This document shows, piece after piece, positions 26,617-35,676 of a stretch of DNA of 64,000 bases. The notes under the pieces were generated by a model. It searched no databases and was not told the DNA's origin. It worked only from the letters and a program-made list of their open reading frames with translations. The DNA is taken from NCBI GenBank assembly GCA_944326945.1, contig CALVFY010000002.1, positions 1 through 64,000 of the forward strand, in the 5' to 3' direction. Numbering within the stretch: position 1 is the first letter of the stretch; each line of letters starts with the position of its first letter. This DNA comes from an uncultured Rikenellaceae bacterium (GTDB taxonomy: Bacteria > Bacteroidota > Bacteroidia > Bacteroidales > Rikenellaceae). The position numbers were made by a program, and so were the translations under genes.

Positions 26617-26648
26617 TTTGTTTATTAGTATTTTAAAGTTTATATTTG
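26617..26648 (+). promoter_or_regulatory. Bacteroidota-type promoter of the tandem lipoprotein genes
   Basis: TTTG at 26617-26620 and TATATTTG at 26641-26648 with a 20-base spacer match the -33 / -7 consensus closely. The box ends about 30 bases before the first lipoprotein ATG. Confidence 0.75.
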
Positions 26649-26678
26649 CATCATACCCTCAAACTGAACCTGGATATG

Positions 26679-27137
26679 ATGAAAAAATTATTATTGATAC
26701 CCGTCCTTATCATCTTTGCATTTTCTGGATGCATTACTGAATACGTATATTTATCAACTTATGTGTATAAAAATCAAACATCTTACTCCATTACGGTTAA
26801 AGCTCACTCCTGTTTTTTAGAAAAAGATTCTGTTTTTATCATTCCTCCTTCAGAAAGTCATATGCTGGAATTTATGGTAGATGGAAGTCATTATTCACCT
26901 CCTTTTTGGGGGGACTATATTTCTATAAGTGATTACATCGTTGTTTCGAATGGAGAGAAACAATTCATTCATAAGTTTTACCCACCAGACCCAGAAACAA
27001 ACAATTTATATCAAGAGGAAACGTATAAACTTGTGAAAGAACGGAAACGACACAGAACATACGAATACATTTTCACGGATGACGATTTTGTCAATGCAGA
27101 ACCGATAGAACCTTCTGACGGTTCAGTATCTGAATAG
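26679..27137 (+). CDS. Small lipoprotein, first of a tandem paralogous pair
   Basis: A 152-residue predicted lipoprotein with signal MKKLLLIPVLIIFAFSGC and a mature Cys in the lipobox. The mature part has YVYKNQTSYSITVKAHSCF, a DSVFIIPPSESHMLEF strand and a conserved Tyr/Glu-rich tail (HRTYEYIFTDDDFVNAEPIE). It looks like a small all-beta domain. No family is recognised. It is strongly AT-rich against uvrA, and nearly identical at both ends to the next gene. ATG 26676 directly before it is an alternative start. A clear promoter precedes it. Confidence 0.7.
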   Translation: MKKLLLIPVLIIFAFSGCITEYVYLSTYVYKNQTSYSITVKAHSCFLEKDSVFIIPPSESHMLEFMVDGSHYSPPFWGDYISISDYIVVSNGEKQFIHKFYPPDPETNNLYQEETYKLVKERKRHRTYEYIFTDDDFVNAEPIEPSDGSVSE

Positions 27138-27145
27138 ATTATGCC

Positions 27146-27607
27146 ATGAAAAAACTATTATTGATACCCGTCCTTATCATCTTTGCATTTTCTGGATGCA
27201 ATAAGGATTATATGAATACTTCTGTTTATATGTATAAAAATCAAACATCTTCCTCTATTACGATTAAAGCTCACTCCTATTTTTTAAAAAAAGATTCTGT
27301 TCTTATTATTTCACCTGGAGGAATGCTTGAGTTAATATTTGGAATAGAGCACGAAGTGTTATTTCCTCCTCCATTTTCATGGGACGAATGTCCCCCTTAT
27401 ACTGATGATTATATCGTAGTTTCGAATGGGGAGAAACAACTCATTCATAAGTTTTACCCACCAGCCCCAGAAACAAACAATTTATATCAAGAGGAAACGT
27501 ATAATCTTGTACAGGAACGGGAACACCACAGAACATACGAATACATCTTCACGGATGCCGATTTTGTCAATGCAGAACCGATAGAACCTTCTGAAAGCCC
27601 TGAATAG
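27146..27607 (+). CDS. Small lipoprotein, second of a tandem paralogous pair
   Basis: A 153-residue paralogue of the preceding gene, eight bases downstream. The signal (ending FAFSGC) and about the last 50 codons are almost identical to the first copy at DNA level. The middle (about residues 55-95, with SPGGMLELIFGIE and a PPPFSWDECPPY loop) differs in sequence and length. This pattern suggests a duplication whose centre diverges while the ends are held, or are renewed by gene conversion. Function is unknown. It probably sits on the cell envelope and shares the upstream promoter. Confidence 0.7.
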   Translation: MKKLLLIPVLIIFAFSGCNKDYMNTSVYMYKNQTSSSITIKAHSYFLKKDSVLIISPGGMLELIFGIEHEVLFPPPFSWDECPPYTDDYIVVSNGEKQLIHKFYPPAPETNNLYQEETYNLVQEREHHRTYEYIFTDADFVNAEPIEPSESPE

Positions 27608-27700
27608 GGGAGAAAGTTCTGCCGGACGTAAATTGTTGGTAATTAGTTGGGTATGGGGTGCGGGGGAATTGTTCGAATGGATCGAGATAATATAATTTGT

Positions 27701-29590
27701 TTACCCTTCTATTTCGCTCAATTCCAGCCATCGCATCGACTTTTCGTCGATCAGGGTAATCAGTTCTCCGATCCGGGTGGAATCGGCGTTCAGTTCCTCG
27801 ATGCTTAGTGTACCCGAACTGATTCTCTCCTCCAAAGTCCTCTTTTCTTCCTCCAGTTGGGGAATCTCCCGATCGAGGGCCTCGAATTCCCGTTTCTCCT
27901 TGAAGGTCATTTTGCGTCGACCCTCGGTCGGAGTCGGATTGCGTCGAACGGATGTGGCTGGTTTATTGGCCGTCTGTCGTTCTGTCTCGCGAGCCCGTTC
28001 TTCAGCCTCCTGAGCCTTTTTCCATTCAAGATAACGGGAGTAGTTGCCCGGGAACTCCTTGATCTGTCCACCGCCCTGAAAGACTAACAGATGGTCGGCT
28101 ACCTTATCCATGAAATAACGGTCGTGCGATACGACCATCACACATCCGTCGAACTCCTGCAGATACTCTTCCAGAATGTTCAGCGTCATGATATCCAGGT
28201 CGTTGGTCGGTTCGTCGAGAATCAGAAAATTCGGATTGCCGATCAACACCGTACACAGGTAAAGTCTCCGTCGTTCGCCGCCGCTGAGTTTGGCCACGTA
28301 GTTGTATTGTACTTCGGGCGGGAACAGAAAGTGTTGCAGAAACTGCGAGGCACTCAATCGGCGTCCTCCGCTCAAGGTGATCTCCTCCGCAATACGGGTC
28401 ACCACGTCGATTACCTTCATCGAATCATCGAAAGCCAGTCCCTCCTGGCTGTAATAACCGAACCGCACGGTGGTACCGATATCGATTGTGCCGCTGTCGG
28501 GAGATTCAAGTCCCATCAGCATCTTGATGAAGGTCGATTTTCCGGTTCCGTTTTCGCCGATGATTCCCAATTTTTCGTATCGGGCGAAAGCGTAGCTGAA
28601 ATGATCCAGTATGCAGAGCTCTCCGAAACGTTTGCAGAGATCCTTTATTTCGAATATTTTTTTGCCTATGTAGGAAGATTTGACCTCGATCCGGACATTC
28701 CCTTCACTACGGCCGCCCTGTACGCGTTCTTTCAATTCATGGAATGCGTCGATCCGGTATTGGGCCTTTCCGGCACGTGCCTGCGGTTGACGCCGCATCC
28801 ATTCCAGTTCCCTACGGTAGATGTTGCGATCTTTGTCCAGTTGGGCAGCGGCGGCGTCGATCCTCTCCTGACGTTTTGCGAGGTAGTAGCTGTAATTACC
28901 CTTGTAGGTATAGACCTTCCCATCGTCGATTTCGAGAATGTCACTGCATACCCGGTCGAGGAAATAGCGATCATGAGTTACCATCAGCAAGCTCATTTTA
29001 GATCGGGAGAGATACTCTTCCAGCCAACCGGTCATCTCCAGGTCGAGGTGGTTGGTCGGCTCGTCCAACAGTAGCAGATCGGGTTCTCCGATCAGTACTC
29101 CGGCCAGCGCTACACGCTTGATCTGTCCGCCGGAGAGCTGTTCCACGGGTTGGCTGAAATCCTCGATACGAAGCCGGGAGAGAATCTGTTTGCATCGCTG
29201 TTCGTAGTCCCAGGCCTTGAGCCGGTCCATCTCCGAGATGGCCTCCTGCATTGTCTGAGGATCGTTTTCGGCGAGGGAGCGTTCATAGCGGGCGATGGCG
29301 CGAACTGTTTCATTCTCTTCCCGGAAACAGGCCTCCAGTACGGTCTGCCCCGGCCGAAACCCCGGATTTTGTTCCAGATAGCCCACCTTCAGGTCGCGTT
29401 TGAACACCACCTCTCCCGCATCGCTCTGCTGACGTCCGGCGATGATCTCCATCAGTGTACTTTTCCCTGTTCCATTGCGGGCGATCAGACCCACACGTTG
29501 GTTCTCCGCCACCGAGAACGAAATGTCGCGGAACAACTCCCTCTCTCCGAAACTCTTGGCCAGCGATTCGACCTGTAAATACGTTACCAT
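27701..29590 (-). CDS. ABC-F family ATPase (Uup-like)
   Basis: A 629-residue soluble protein with two ABC domains (Walker A ARNGTGKST and GENGTGKST, signatures LSGGQIKRVALA and LSGGERRRLYL, Walker B LLLLDEPTNHLD and FLILDEPTNDLD) joined by the ABC-F linker. It has no membrane domain. The C-terminus has the basic region and coiled coil (KREFEALDREIPQLEEEK) seen in Uup, which acts on branched DNA or on the ribosome. The ATG at 29590 starts the conserved MVTYLQVESLAKSF; a longer upstream frame reads through the intergenic gap. It is the last gene of a four-gene operon, 16 bases after the SDR gene. Confidence 0.93.
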   Translation of the reverse strand: MVTYLQVESLAKSFGERELFRDISFSVAENQRVGLIARNGTGKSTLMEIIAGRQQSDAGEVVFKRDLKVGYLEQNPGFRPGQTVLEACFREENETVRAIARYERSLAENDPQTMQEAISEMDRLKAWDYEQRCKQILSRLRIEDFSQPVEQLSGGQIKRVALAGVLIGEPDLLLLDEPTNHLDLEMTGWLEEYLSRSKMSLLMVTHDRYFLDRVCSDILEIDDGKVYTYKGNYSYYLAKRQERIDAAAAQLDKDRNIYRRELEWMRRQPQARAGKAQYRIDAFHELKERVQGGRSEGNVRIEVKSSYIGKKIFEIKDLCKRFGELCILDHFSYAFARYEKLGIIGENGTGKSTFIKMLMGLESPDSGTIDIGTTVRFGYYSQEGLAFDDSMKVIDVVTRIAEEITLSGGRRLSASQFLQHFLFPPEVQYNYVAKLSGGERRRLYLCTVLIGNPNFLILDEPTNDLDIMTLNILEEYLQEFDGCVMVVSHDRYFMDKVADHLLVFQGGGQIKEFPGNYSRYLEWKKAQEAEERARETERQTANKPATSVRRNPTPTEGRRKMTFKEKREFEALDREIPQLEEEKRTLEERISSGTLSIEELNADSTRIGELITLIDEKSMRWLELSEIEG

Positions 29591-29606
29591 ACTGTTCCTT
29601 GTTCTG

Positions 29607-30419
29607 TTATTTGAAGGGAGAATCGGGTTCTTTGGCCATGTGCTTGTAGAAGAGCCGGTCGAGTAATCCCGGGGCAAATTTCTTGATGAAGGTCGTGGCA
29701 CGGCCGTCGAATTCCATCAGTACGGTCCGTTTCTTACGGGCAACACCGCGTATGATACGGCGGGCGACTTCTTCGGCCGACATCATTTTCCCTTCGTCGC
29801 GAGGTGATTCACCTTGGTTTTCTCCGTGTGCCGTCAGGGCCGAGAAGCGTACGTTCGAGGCGGTGAATCCCGGACAGGCGATCATGACGTGCAGCCCTTT
29901 CTTGAGGTTTTCGATGCGCAGGGTCTCCAGAAAACCGCACATGGCGAATTTCGATGCCGAATAACCCGTACGTCCCGGCAGGCCGTGGATGCCGGCCACC
30001 GACGAAACCCCCACGATTGATCCGTGGGATTCCAACAGATAGGGCAGGGCATATTTGGCACAGTTGACCGTACCCCAGAAGTTGACATCCATCAATCGGT
30101 GCAGTACGGAGAGATCGACCTCTTCGAAGATGGCACGCATGGAGATTCCCGCATTACAGATGAGAATATCCACACCGCCGAAACGCTCCGCGGCCGTTTC
30201 GATCAACTTTTTGCAATCACTCTCTTTCGTTACATCCGTCACGACCCATGCGGTTCGCTCACCCGAAGGGTCGAGTTCACGGGCCAATGTCTCGAGTTTC
30301 TCTCCGCTGCGGGCTCCCATGGCTACTTTTGCCCCCAAACGGGCGAACTCCCGGGCCAAGGCCAGTCCGATACCGGACGATGCCCCCGTAATGACTACTC
30401 TTTTCTCTTTGAAATTCAT
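29607..30419 (-). CDS. Short-chain dehydrogenase/reductase
   Basis: A 270-residue classical SDR with the NAD(P) site TGASSGIGLAL (residues 11-21), the NAG motif (LICNAGIS), the catalytic serine in GVSSVAG and the YxxxK pair in YSASKFA. A basic residue in the RSGEK stretch after the second strand suggests NADP(H) preference. The C-terminal extension (RATTFIKKFAPGLLDRLFYK) is amphipathic and may touch membrane, as in DltE-like or 3-ketosphinganine/ketoacyl reductases. Sphingolipid or lipid reduction is possible in this phylum, but unproven. It lies 12 bases after the radical SAM gene. Confidence 0.88.
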   Translation of the reverse strand: MNFKEKRVVITGASSGIGLALAREFARLGAKVAMGARSGEKLETLARELDPSGERTAWVVTDVTKESDCKKLIETAAERFGGVDILICNAGISMRAIFEEVDLSVLHRLMDVNFWGTVNCAKYALPYLLESHGSIVGVSSVAGIHGLPGRTGYSASKFAMCGFLETLRIENLKKGLHVMIACPGFTASNVRFSALTAHGENQGESPRDEGKMMSAEEVARRIIRGVARKKRTVLMEFDGRATTFIKKFAPGLLDRLFYKHMAKEPDSPFK

Positions 30420-30431
30420 ATGGTTGTGTGT

Positions 30432-32552
30432 TTATATCTGTAACAGGCCGAATCCTCGCAGAATGTCCCATTTTTTTGAATGATATAGGAATGAGAACGG
30501 TTCCTGGCTGTATTCGGCATATATTTCTCGTGCCTCGGCAAACGTGATTTTCCGATTCAGATCGCCGCACAGAGACATGATCCGTATGAGAAAATCAGCA
30601 TCTTTGTCCGGCAGTTTGAGGCTTTTCTGACTCGAGGTACTATATACTTCGATTCCTTCCGATGTGCGACGAGGGGCTGGTCCGATCCAGATTAACCGGG
30701 CCTTTTCGTCGAATATCCGGCAGGCGTCGGGTCGGATCAGATGATCGGTGATCAGGGTAGGCTCCACGGTGGTCGGGGGCACTTTCCCTGCGAACCATTT
30801 GTGTACGGGACGTTCCAGTCCCTCTCCGGCCATATAGTTGGCCAATGCCTGGCGCAGGCCTTCGCCTACCAGATTGATATTGTATCCGCGGTTCTCGGCA
30901 AAATAGATCTCGTTGTTGGCAAAGGGGTTGAGTGCCGTTCCCTTGCGACGTACCCCGAACTTTTCCGGTTCCCGACCCGAGGGGCTGTGCAGGGTCATGG
31001 CGTAGCGGTGCCAGAAAGCCGAATCGATCAGTTGGGCACGGAACATCTGACGGACCACTTCCAGTGCATCGACGCTTTCCTGTAGGGTTTGGGTGGGTAG
31101 TCCGTACATCAGATAGGTGTGTACCATGATGCCTGCATAGAAGAAGTTTCGCATGGCCAACGTTGCCTGTTGGATGGTGATGCCCTTGTTGATCATGGCC
31201 AGCAGACGGTCCGAGGCAACTTCCAGACCTCCCGATACGGCGATGCATCCCGCGGCAGCCATCAGTTGGCACAGGTCTCCCGTATAGGCGGATTCGAACC
31301 GGATGTTGGTCCACCACGAGAATTTTACTCCCCGACGCAGCAGTTCCAAAGATAACTCTTTGAGCAGACGAGGAGGAGCCGCTTCGTCTACGAAATGGAA
31401 ACCTCGCGATCCGGTTTGTGCGGCTACCTGTTCCATCCAGTCGGCGGTTTGCGAGGCGGAGACGGCATCGTAACGGCCGATATAGTCGAGCGACGTGTCG
31501 CAGAAGGCACATCGGGCCCAATAGCATCCGTGAGCCAGCATCATCTTGTTCCACCGTCCGTCGCTCCAGAGCCGGTGCATGGGATTGGCCACCTCACACA
31601 ACGAAAAATAATGGTCGTGAGGCAGACCGCTGAAATCGGGGCATCCCCGTTCCAGGTGTGAAACCCGGCCTGAACCTTCGTAATATCCATTCCGGGTGAA
31701 TGTATGGATCAGTTCGCCCCCCGAGACGATTCGTTCCAGCGCCAGTTCTCCGTCGTCGAGCGATACATAGTCGAAATAGTCGAACAGGACCTTTTCGGAG
31801 AGATTCCGCAACTCTGTGGAGGGATAACCACCCCCCAGGATGGTCCGGATTTTCGGGAAATATTGTTTGATGTATTGGGCACACCGCAGAGCCGAGAACA
31901 GATTGCCCGGAAACGGAACGGTAAAACTGACAAAATCAGGATATACCGCCTCGAGCTTCTTGCGCAGCAACTCGGTCATTCGCCCTTCGATACGGTTGAG
32001 CGGACGAGCCAACTCTTCGGCCAGCGGGGCGAATTCCGGGATCGAGAGGGCGATCCGCTCGGCATATTTTACGATTTCGAAATGTTCCGATACGGTAGCT
32101 CGCAGAAAATCGGCAATGTCCTGCAGGTAGAGCGTGCAGAGGTATTTCGCACAATCCGTTTGTCCCATCGATCCGAAAGCGCTCTCAAGATCGGTCAGCG
32201 ATTCGAACCGTCCGGCCTGGGGCAGGAAATCCGCTCCGCAAATCAGATTGGCCAGTGTAGGGTCGGCTCCCCGCAGGAAGATGATGACCGATTCTACGGT
32301 GGCGATATAGCGTTCGCGCAAGGCGTAGATACGTGTAAGATTGGAATCCGTATCGAATTGAGTCGGATCGCATCCTTCGAAGACTTCGCGCAGGAAAGTC
32401 GCCGAAAAGATCTCTCCGATCAGTTCGATCCCCAGATCGTACTGATCGGCCGGAATCCCTTTTCTGACGAGGTATCCTTTCAGGTAAGCCGTAGCCGGAT
32501 AGGGGGCATTGACCTGTACGAAAGGTGGGGTGATCAACAGAATCTTGTTCAT
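30432..32552 (-). CDS. Radical SAM enzyme with cobalamin-binding-like N-terminal region
   Basis: A 706-residue protein. The N-terminal 300 residues include PDFVSFTVPFPGNLFSAL and TILGGGYPSTELRNL, as in the Rossmann part of B12-binding radical SAM enzymes, but the B12-binding DxHxxG motif is not seen. The cluster motif is HGCYWARCAFCD with cysteines C343, C348 and C351. The spacing is CX4CX2C rather than the usual CX3CX2C, which I confirmed in the DNA. The SAM barrel follows (CIAVSGGLEVASDRLLAMI, GLPTQTLQESVDAL). The substrate is unknown. It is the second gene of the operon, six bases after the MBL gene. Confidence 0.85.
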   Translation of the reverse strand: MNKILLITPPFVQVNAPYPATAYLKGYLVRKGIPADQYDLGIELIGEIFSATFLREVFEGCDPTQFDTDSNLTRIYALRERYIATVESVIIFLRGADPTLANLICGADFLPQAGRFESLTDLESAFGSMGQTDCAKYLCTLYLQDIADFLRATVSEHFEIVKYAERIALSIPEFAPLAEELARPLNRIEGRMTELLRKKLEAVYPDFVSFTVPFPGNLFSALRCAQYIKQYFPKIRTILGGGYPSTELRNLSEKVLFDYFDYVSLDDGELALERIVSGGELIHTFTRNGYYEGSGRVSHLERGCPDFSGLPHDHYFSLCEVANPMHRLWSDGRWNKMMLAHGCYWARCAFCDTSLDYIGRYDAVSASQTADWMEQVAAQTGSRGFHFVDEAAPPRLLKELSLELLRRGVKFSWWTNIRFESAYTGDLCQLMAAAGCIAVSGGLEVASDRLLAMINKGITIQQATLAMRNFFYAGIMVHTYLMYGLPTQTLQESVDALEVVRQMFRAQLIDSAFWHRYAMTLHSPSGREPEKFGVRRKGTALNPFANNEIYFAENRGYNINLVGEGLRQALANYMAGEGLERPVHKWFAGKVPPTTVEPTLITDHLIRPDACRIFDEKARLIWIGPAPRRTSEGIEVYSTSSQKSLKLPDKDADFLIRIMSLCGDLNRKITFAEAREIYAEYSQEPFSFLYHSKKWDILRGFGLLQI

Positions 32553-32558
32553 CGTACT

Positions 32559-33329
32559 CTATTCGATTGATTCCACGACCAGTCCGTCGTAAGCGAAATG
32601 GGTGTTCGGAGGAAGTTCCCGTTCTATTTGGGCGAAACGCCCCATTTGATGGGATACGTGGGTGAGGTAGGTCTGTCCAGGCGATACCAGCCAACTGACG
32701 TGGAGTGCTTCGTCGAGGGTAAAATGCGATATATGGAGTTCTTTTCGCAGTGCATTGATCACCAGAATCTCCACTCCCTTTATTTTTTCGATCTCTTCGG
32801 GTTCGATGTGGTCGAAATCGGTCAGGTAGGCGATGCCTCCTATGCGGAAACCCAAAACGGGCAGTTTGAAGTGACGGCCGCGGATCGGAATGATGTCGGT
32901 CTCTTTGACACGGAACGGATGTTCGTCGATGGTGATGAGATTGATTTCGGGTACTCCCGGGTATTTGTGTTCGGCAAAGGCATAGTCGAAATCCTTCTTG
33001 ACGGTCCGTTGCACCCGTTCCTCGGCATAGATGTCCACGGCTTGTCCGGATGTGTAGTTGAAAGCGCGAACGTCATCCAGCCCGCCGATGTGATCCTTGT
33101 GTTCGTGAGTGAGCAGGATTCCGTCGATCCGTTTGACATTTTCGCGGAGCATCTGTTGACGGAAATCGGGGCCCGAGTCGATCACCAGGGTTGTGTCGTT
33201 GTGTTCCACCAATGCCGATGTGCGGAGCCGCTTGTCACGACTGTCTTCGGAAGTGCATACCCAGCATCCGCACGATATGACGGGTACGCCCTGAGAGGTT
33301 CCCGTACCCAGAAAAGTCAGTTTTGTCAT
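32559..33329 (-). CDS. MBL-fold metal-dependent hydrolase (PhnP-like)
   Basis: A 256-residue metallo-beta-lactamase-fold protein. The metal motif HEHKDHIGG appears at about residues 75-83, with further ligands at LTDFDH and THVSHQMG. The N-terminal GTGTSQGVPVISCGCWVCTS is characteristic of the PhnP / phosphoribosyl cyclic phosphodiesterase-like subgroup. The likely reaction is phosphodiester hydrolysis. It is the first gene of the four-gene minus-strand operon (MBL, radical SAM, SDR, ABC-F). A good promoter lies 23 bases upstream of its start codon. Confidence 0.88.
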   Translation of the reverse strand: MTKLTFLGTGTSQGVPVISCGCWVCTSEDSRDKRLRTSALVEHNDTTLVIDSGPDFRQQMLRENVKRIDGILLTHEHKDHIGGLDDVRAFNYTSGQAVDIYAEERVQRTVKKDFDYAFAEHKYPGVPEINLITIDEHPFRVKETDIIPIRGRHFKLPVLGFRIGGIAYLTDFDHIEPEEIEKIKGVEILVINALRKELHISHFTLDEALHVSWLVSPGQTYLTHVSHQMGRFAQIERELPPNTHFAYDGLVVESIE

Positions 33330-33351
33330 GCTCTATTTACTAACAAACATT

Positions 33352-33383
33352 CAAAGATAGTCTATTTTCCCCGAAGAGCCAAA
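33352..33383 (-). promoter_or_regulatory. Bacteroidota-type promoter of the MBL/radical SAM/SDR/ABC-F operon
   Basis: On the minus strand TTTG (33380-33383), a 20-base spacer and TATCTTTG (33352-33359) match the -33 / -7 consensus. The -7 box ends 22 bases before ATG 33329. Confidence 0.75.
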
Positions 33384-33406
33384 GTACGTATGGCCGATAG
33401 AGAGAA

Positions 33407-33976
33407 CTATTCTTTGAAACGGATTATACAATGGTCGAGGCTCTCGATCACGGCCAGCGATTCGACATGGACATTTTTCTGTTTCAATCGCTGGGAGCCG
33501 CCCTGGAAAGCCTTTTCGATGATGAAACCCATTCCTTCGAGGGTGGCTCCGGCTTGTTCGATCAGCTCCAGTGCGCCGAAAGCGGCATTGCCATGAGCCA
33601 GAAAGTCGTCGATGAAGAGAATGTGGTCGTCCGAAGTGAGAAAATCGTGACTGATACAGATTTCATAATCACGGTCTTTGGTGAAGGAGTGAACCGTGGT
33701 GGTCAGGGCATTGCGCATGGTTTTCGGTGATTTTTTCTTGGCGAAAACCACGGGCAGATCCAGCAGAAATCCCACCATGATGGCCGGCGCGATTCCGCTG
33801 GCTTCGATGGTCATTACCTTGTTGACGGGTGTTGAGGCGAATCGGCGTACGAATTCTACTGCCATAGCTTTCATCAGGCCGGGGTCCATCTGGTGGTTGA
33901 TGAAACTGTCCACCTTGAGAATGCCGCCTTCGAAACAGCGTCCATCCTGTAAAATCCGTTTTTTGAGCAATTCCAT
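33407..33976 (-). CDS. xpt: Xanthine phosphoribosyltransferase
   Basis: A 189-residue type I PRTase that salvages xanthine to XMP with PRPP. The N-terminus [20 protein letters not shown] and the segment [12 protein letters not shown] are characteristic. The PRPP loop is [14 protein letters not shown], and VVFAKKKSP is another family hallmark. The length matches the family (about 190). The start is ATG 33976; a much longer frame on this strand runs antisense through the helicase gene and is not real. It diverges from the DEAD-box gene. No purine riboswitch aptamer was recognised upstream. Confidence 0.94.
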   Translation of the reverse strand: MELLKKRILQDGRCFEGGILKVDSFINHQMDPGLMKAMAVEFVRRFASTPVNKVMTIEASGIAPAIMVGFLLDLPVVFAKKKSPKTMRNALTTTVHSFTKDRDYEICISHDFLTSDDHILFIDDFLAHGNAAFGALELIEQAGATLEGMGFIIEKAFQGGSQRLKQKNVHVESLAVIESLDHCIIRFKE

Positions 33977-33996
33977 GAGTCGTATGTTTTGAGCGG

Positions 33997-34004
33997 TAAA
34001 GGTA
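33997..34004 (-). promoter_or_regulatory. Candidate -7 promoter box for xpt
   Basis: Minus-strand TACCTTTA, 21 bases before the start codon, with only a weak TCTG at -33. Confidence 0.35.
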
Positions 34005-34103
34005 GTGAAAAAAACGGTATGCCAGACCGGCTTGAACCTCCGGATGTGAAATAAGAGATCGGACCGGGAGTCGGGTTTGAAGTGAAATTTGAAGTAAAAA
34101 GAG

Positions 34104-34111
34104 TATCTTTG
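34104..34111 (+). promoter_or_regulatory. Candidate -7 promoter box for the DEAD-box helicase
   Basis: TATCTTTG, 33 bases before ATG 34145. A TTTG at 34076-34079 is 24 bases upstream of the box, slightly far. Confidence 0.4.
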
Positions 34112-34144
34112 GAAAATTTTTCGAAAGAAATAGTACGATTTACG

Positions 34145-35575
34145 ATGAGATTCGACGAACTTGATTTCAATAGAGAGATTCTTCAGGGGCTCGAAGCCAT
34201 GAATTTTCAGGAGATGACGCCCGTACAGGAGAATACGATTCCTGTGATTCTCGAGGGACGTGACCTGATCGGATGTGCCCAGACCGGAACCGGAAAAACG
34301 GCGGCTTATACGTTGCCTTTGCTCGATCGTCTGATGCGGGAGGGAAATCCCGATAACCATGTAAAGGCTTTGGTTGTGGTGCCGACCCGTGAATTGGCCC
34401 AGCAGATCGATATGCAGCTGGAGGGTTTTGCCTATTTTCTGCCGCTTTCTCATACGGTGGTCTACGGAGGAGGAGACGGCAAGGGGTGGGATCTGCAGAA
34501 GAAAGGAATGCTCTCGGGAGCGGAGATTGTGATCGCTACGCCCGGCCGTCTGATTGCACATATTCAGAACAGTGGGGTGGATCTTTCTCATGTGGGGTAT
34601 CTGATTTTGGACGAGGCCGACCGGATGCTCGACATGGGTTTTTTCGACGATATCATGCAGATTGTCCGTCACTTGCCCGAAAAGCGTCAGACTCTGATGT
34701 TTTCGGCCACGCTGCCTCCGAAGATCCGGGAACTGGCCCGGCAGATACTGCACGCACCGGCCGAGATCAATATTGCCGTTTCGAAGCCCAACGAGGCGAT
34801 TGCTCAGTCGGCCTATGTTTGTCACGAAAATCAGAAAATGGGGCTTATTCGGGAACTGTTTGCCAAACCTACGGGGACCAAGACCATTATTTTTTCCTCC
34901 TCGAAAGTGAAGGTCAAGGAGCTGGCTTTTGCGCTCAAACGGATGAAACTGAATGTGGCTCCGATGCACTCCGATCTGGAACAGGCGCAACGGGAGGCCG
35001 TGATGCTCGATTTCAAGAACGGCAAGACAGATATTCTGGTGGCTACGGATGTGGTGGCCCGCGGGATCGATATTACCGATATAGGATTGGTTATCAATTA
35101 TGATGTACCTCACGATCCGGAAGACTATATTCATCGTATCGGACGTACGGCACGGGCCAGTGCTGCGGGTGCGGCCATTACCTTCGTGTGCGATGCCGAA
35201 CAGGGTAAATTCCATCGGATCGAACGTTTTATCGAGCGGGAGGTTGAGAAGGTTCCTCTGCCGGAGTCGGTGGGTCCGGGGCCGGAGTATAATCCGGGTG
35301 CCGATGAGGGGAGACGTCGTGGACGGGGTGGACGGTCACGTTCCGCACGCTCTTCGTCTCGGGGAAACGGGCGCCGGGGAGAACGCCGCAATGATCTGCC
35401 GGAGGCATCCCCCGCGACAGGCTCTGCCGATACAGGACAACAAGCTGCCTTGAGGAAGGATTCCGTGGCTCCGGAATCGTCTGCAGCGACCGCGGAAACA
35501 CCGAAAAAGAGACGTCGTCGTCCGTTCCGTCGCCACCGTAAACAGAAAACGTCGGGGAGTACAGGACAGCAATAA
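34145..35575 (+). CDS. DEAD-box RNA helicase
   Basis: A 476-residue ATP-dependent RNA helicase of the RhlE-like type. Motifs are visible in order: Q-motif [25 protein letters not shown], Ia [41 protein letters not shown] and [10 protein letters not shown]. Residues from about 390 form a basic, disordered tail rich in Arg, Gly and Ser ([20 protein letters not shown]), ending in a second basic patch ([15 protein letters not shown]). This tail probably gives nonspecific RNA binding. The ATG at 34145 is chosen over a longer frame starting at a GTG. Its terminator is the 22-bp inverted repeat at 35616. Confidence 0.95.
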   Translation: MRFDELDFNREILQGLEAMNFQEMTPVQENTIPVILEGRDLIGCAQTGTGKTAAYTLPLLDRLMREGNPDNHVKALVVVPTRELAQQIDMQLEGFAYFLPLSHTVVYGGGDGKGWDLQKKGMLSGAEIVIATPGRLIAHIQNSGVDLSHVGYLILDEADRMLDMGFFDDIMQIVRHLPEKRQTLMFSATLPPKIRELARQILHAPAEINIAVSKPNEAIAQSAYVCHENQKMGLIRELFAKPTGTKTIIFSSSKVKVKELAFALKRMKLNVAPMHSDLEQAQREAVMLDFKNGKTDILVATDVVARGIDITDIGLVINYDVPHDPEDYIHRIGRTARASAAGAAITFVCDAEQGKFHRIERFIEREVEKVPLPESVGPGPEYNPGADEGRRRGRGGRSRSARSSSRGNGRRGERRNDLPEASPATGSADTGQQAALRKDSVAPESSAATAETPKKRRRRPFRRHRKQKTSGSTGQQ

Positions 35576-35615
35576 AAGATCCGATTCGAGGTTGATGATC
35601 CGACAACGGATACGG

Positions 35616-35666
35616 CCCGAAAATAAAAAACCCGACTGTGAATCAGTCGGGTTTTTTATTTTCGGG
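35616..35666. terminator. Bidirectional terminator between helicase and peptide transporter
   Basis: A perfect 22-bp inverted repeat (35616-35637 and 35645-35666) around a 7-base loop. The core is ACCCGACT / AGTCGGGT flanked by A- and T-tracts, so a GC stem with a T-run exists on both strands. Confidence 0.85.
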
Positions 35667-35676
35667 GTGAATAGTC

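Noticed and set aside
33407-35215. 602-codon minus-strand frame joining xpt with sequence opposite the helicase
   Set aside because: Only the last 189 codons match xpt; the rest is antisense to the helicase and crosses its promoter region.
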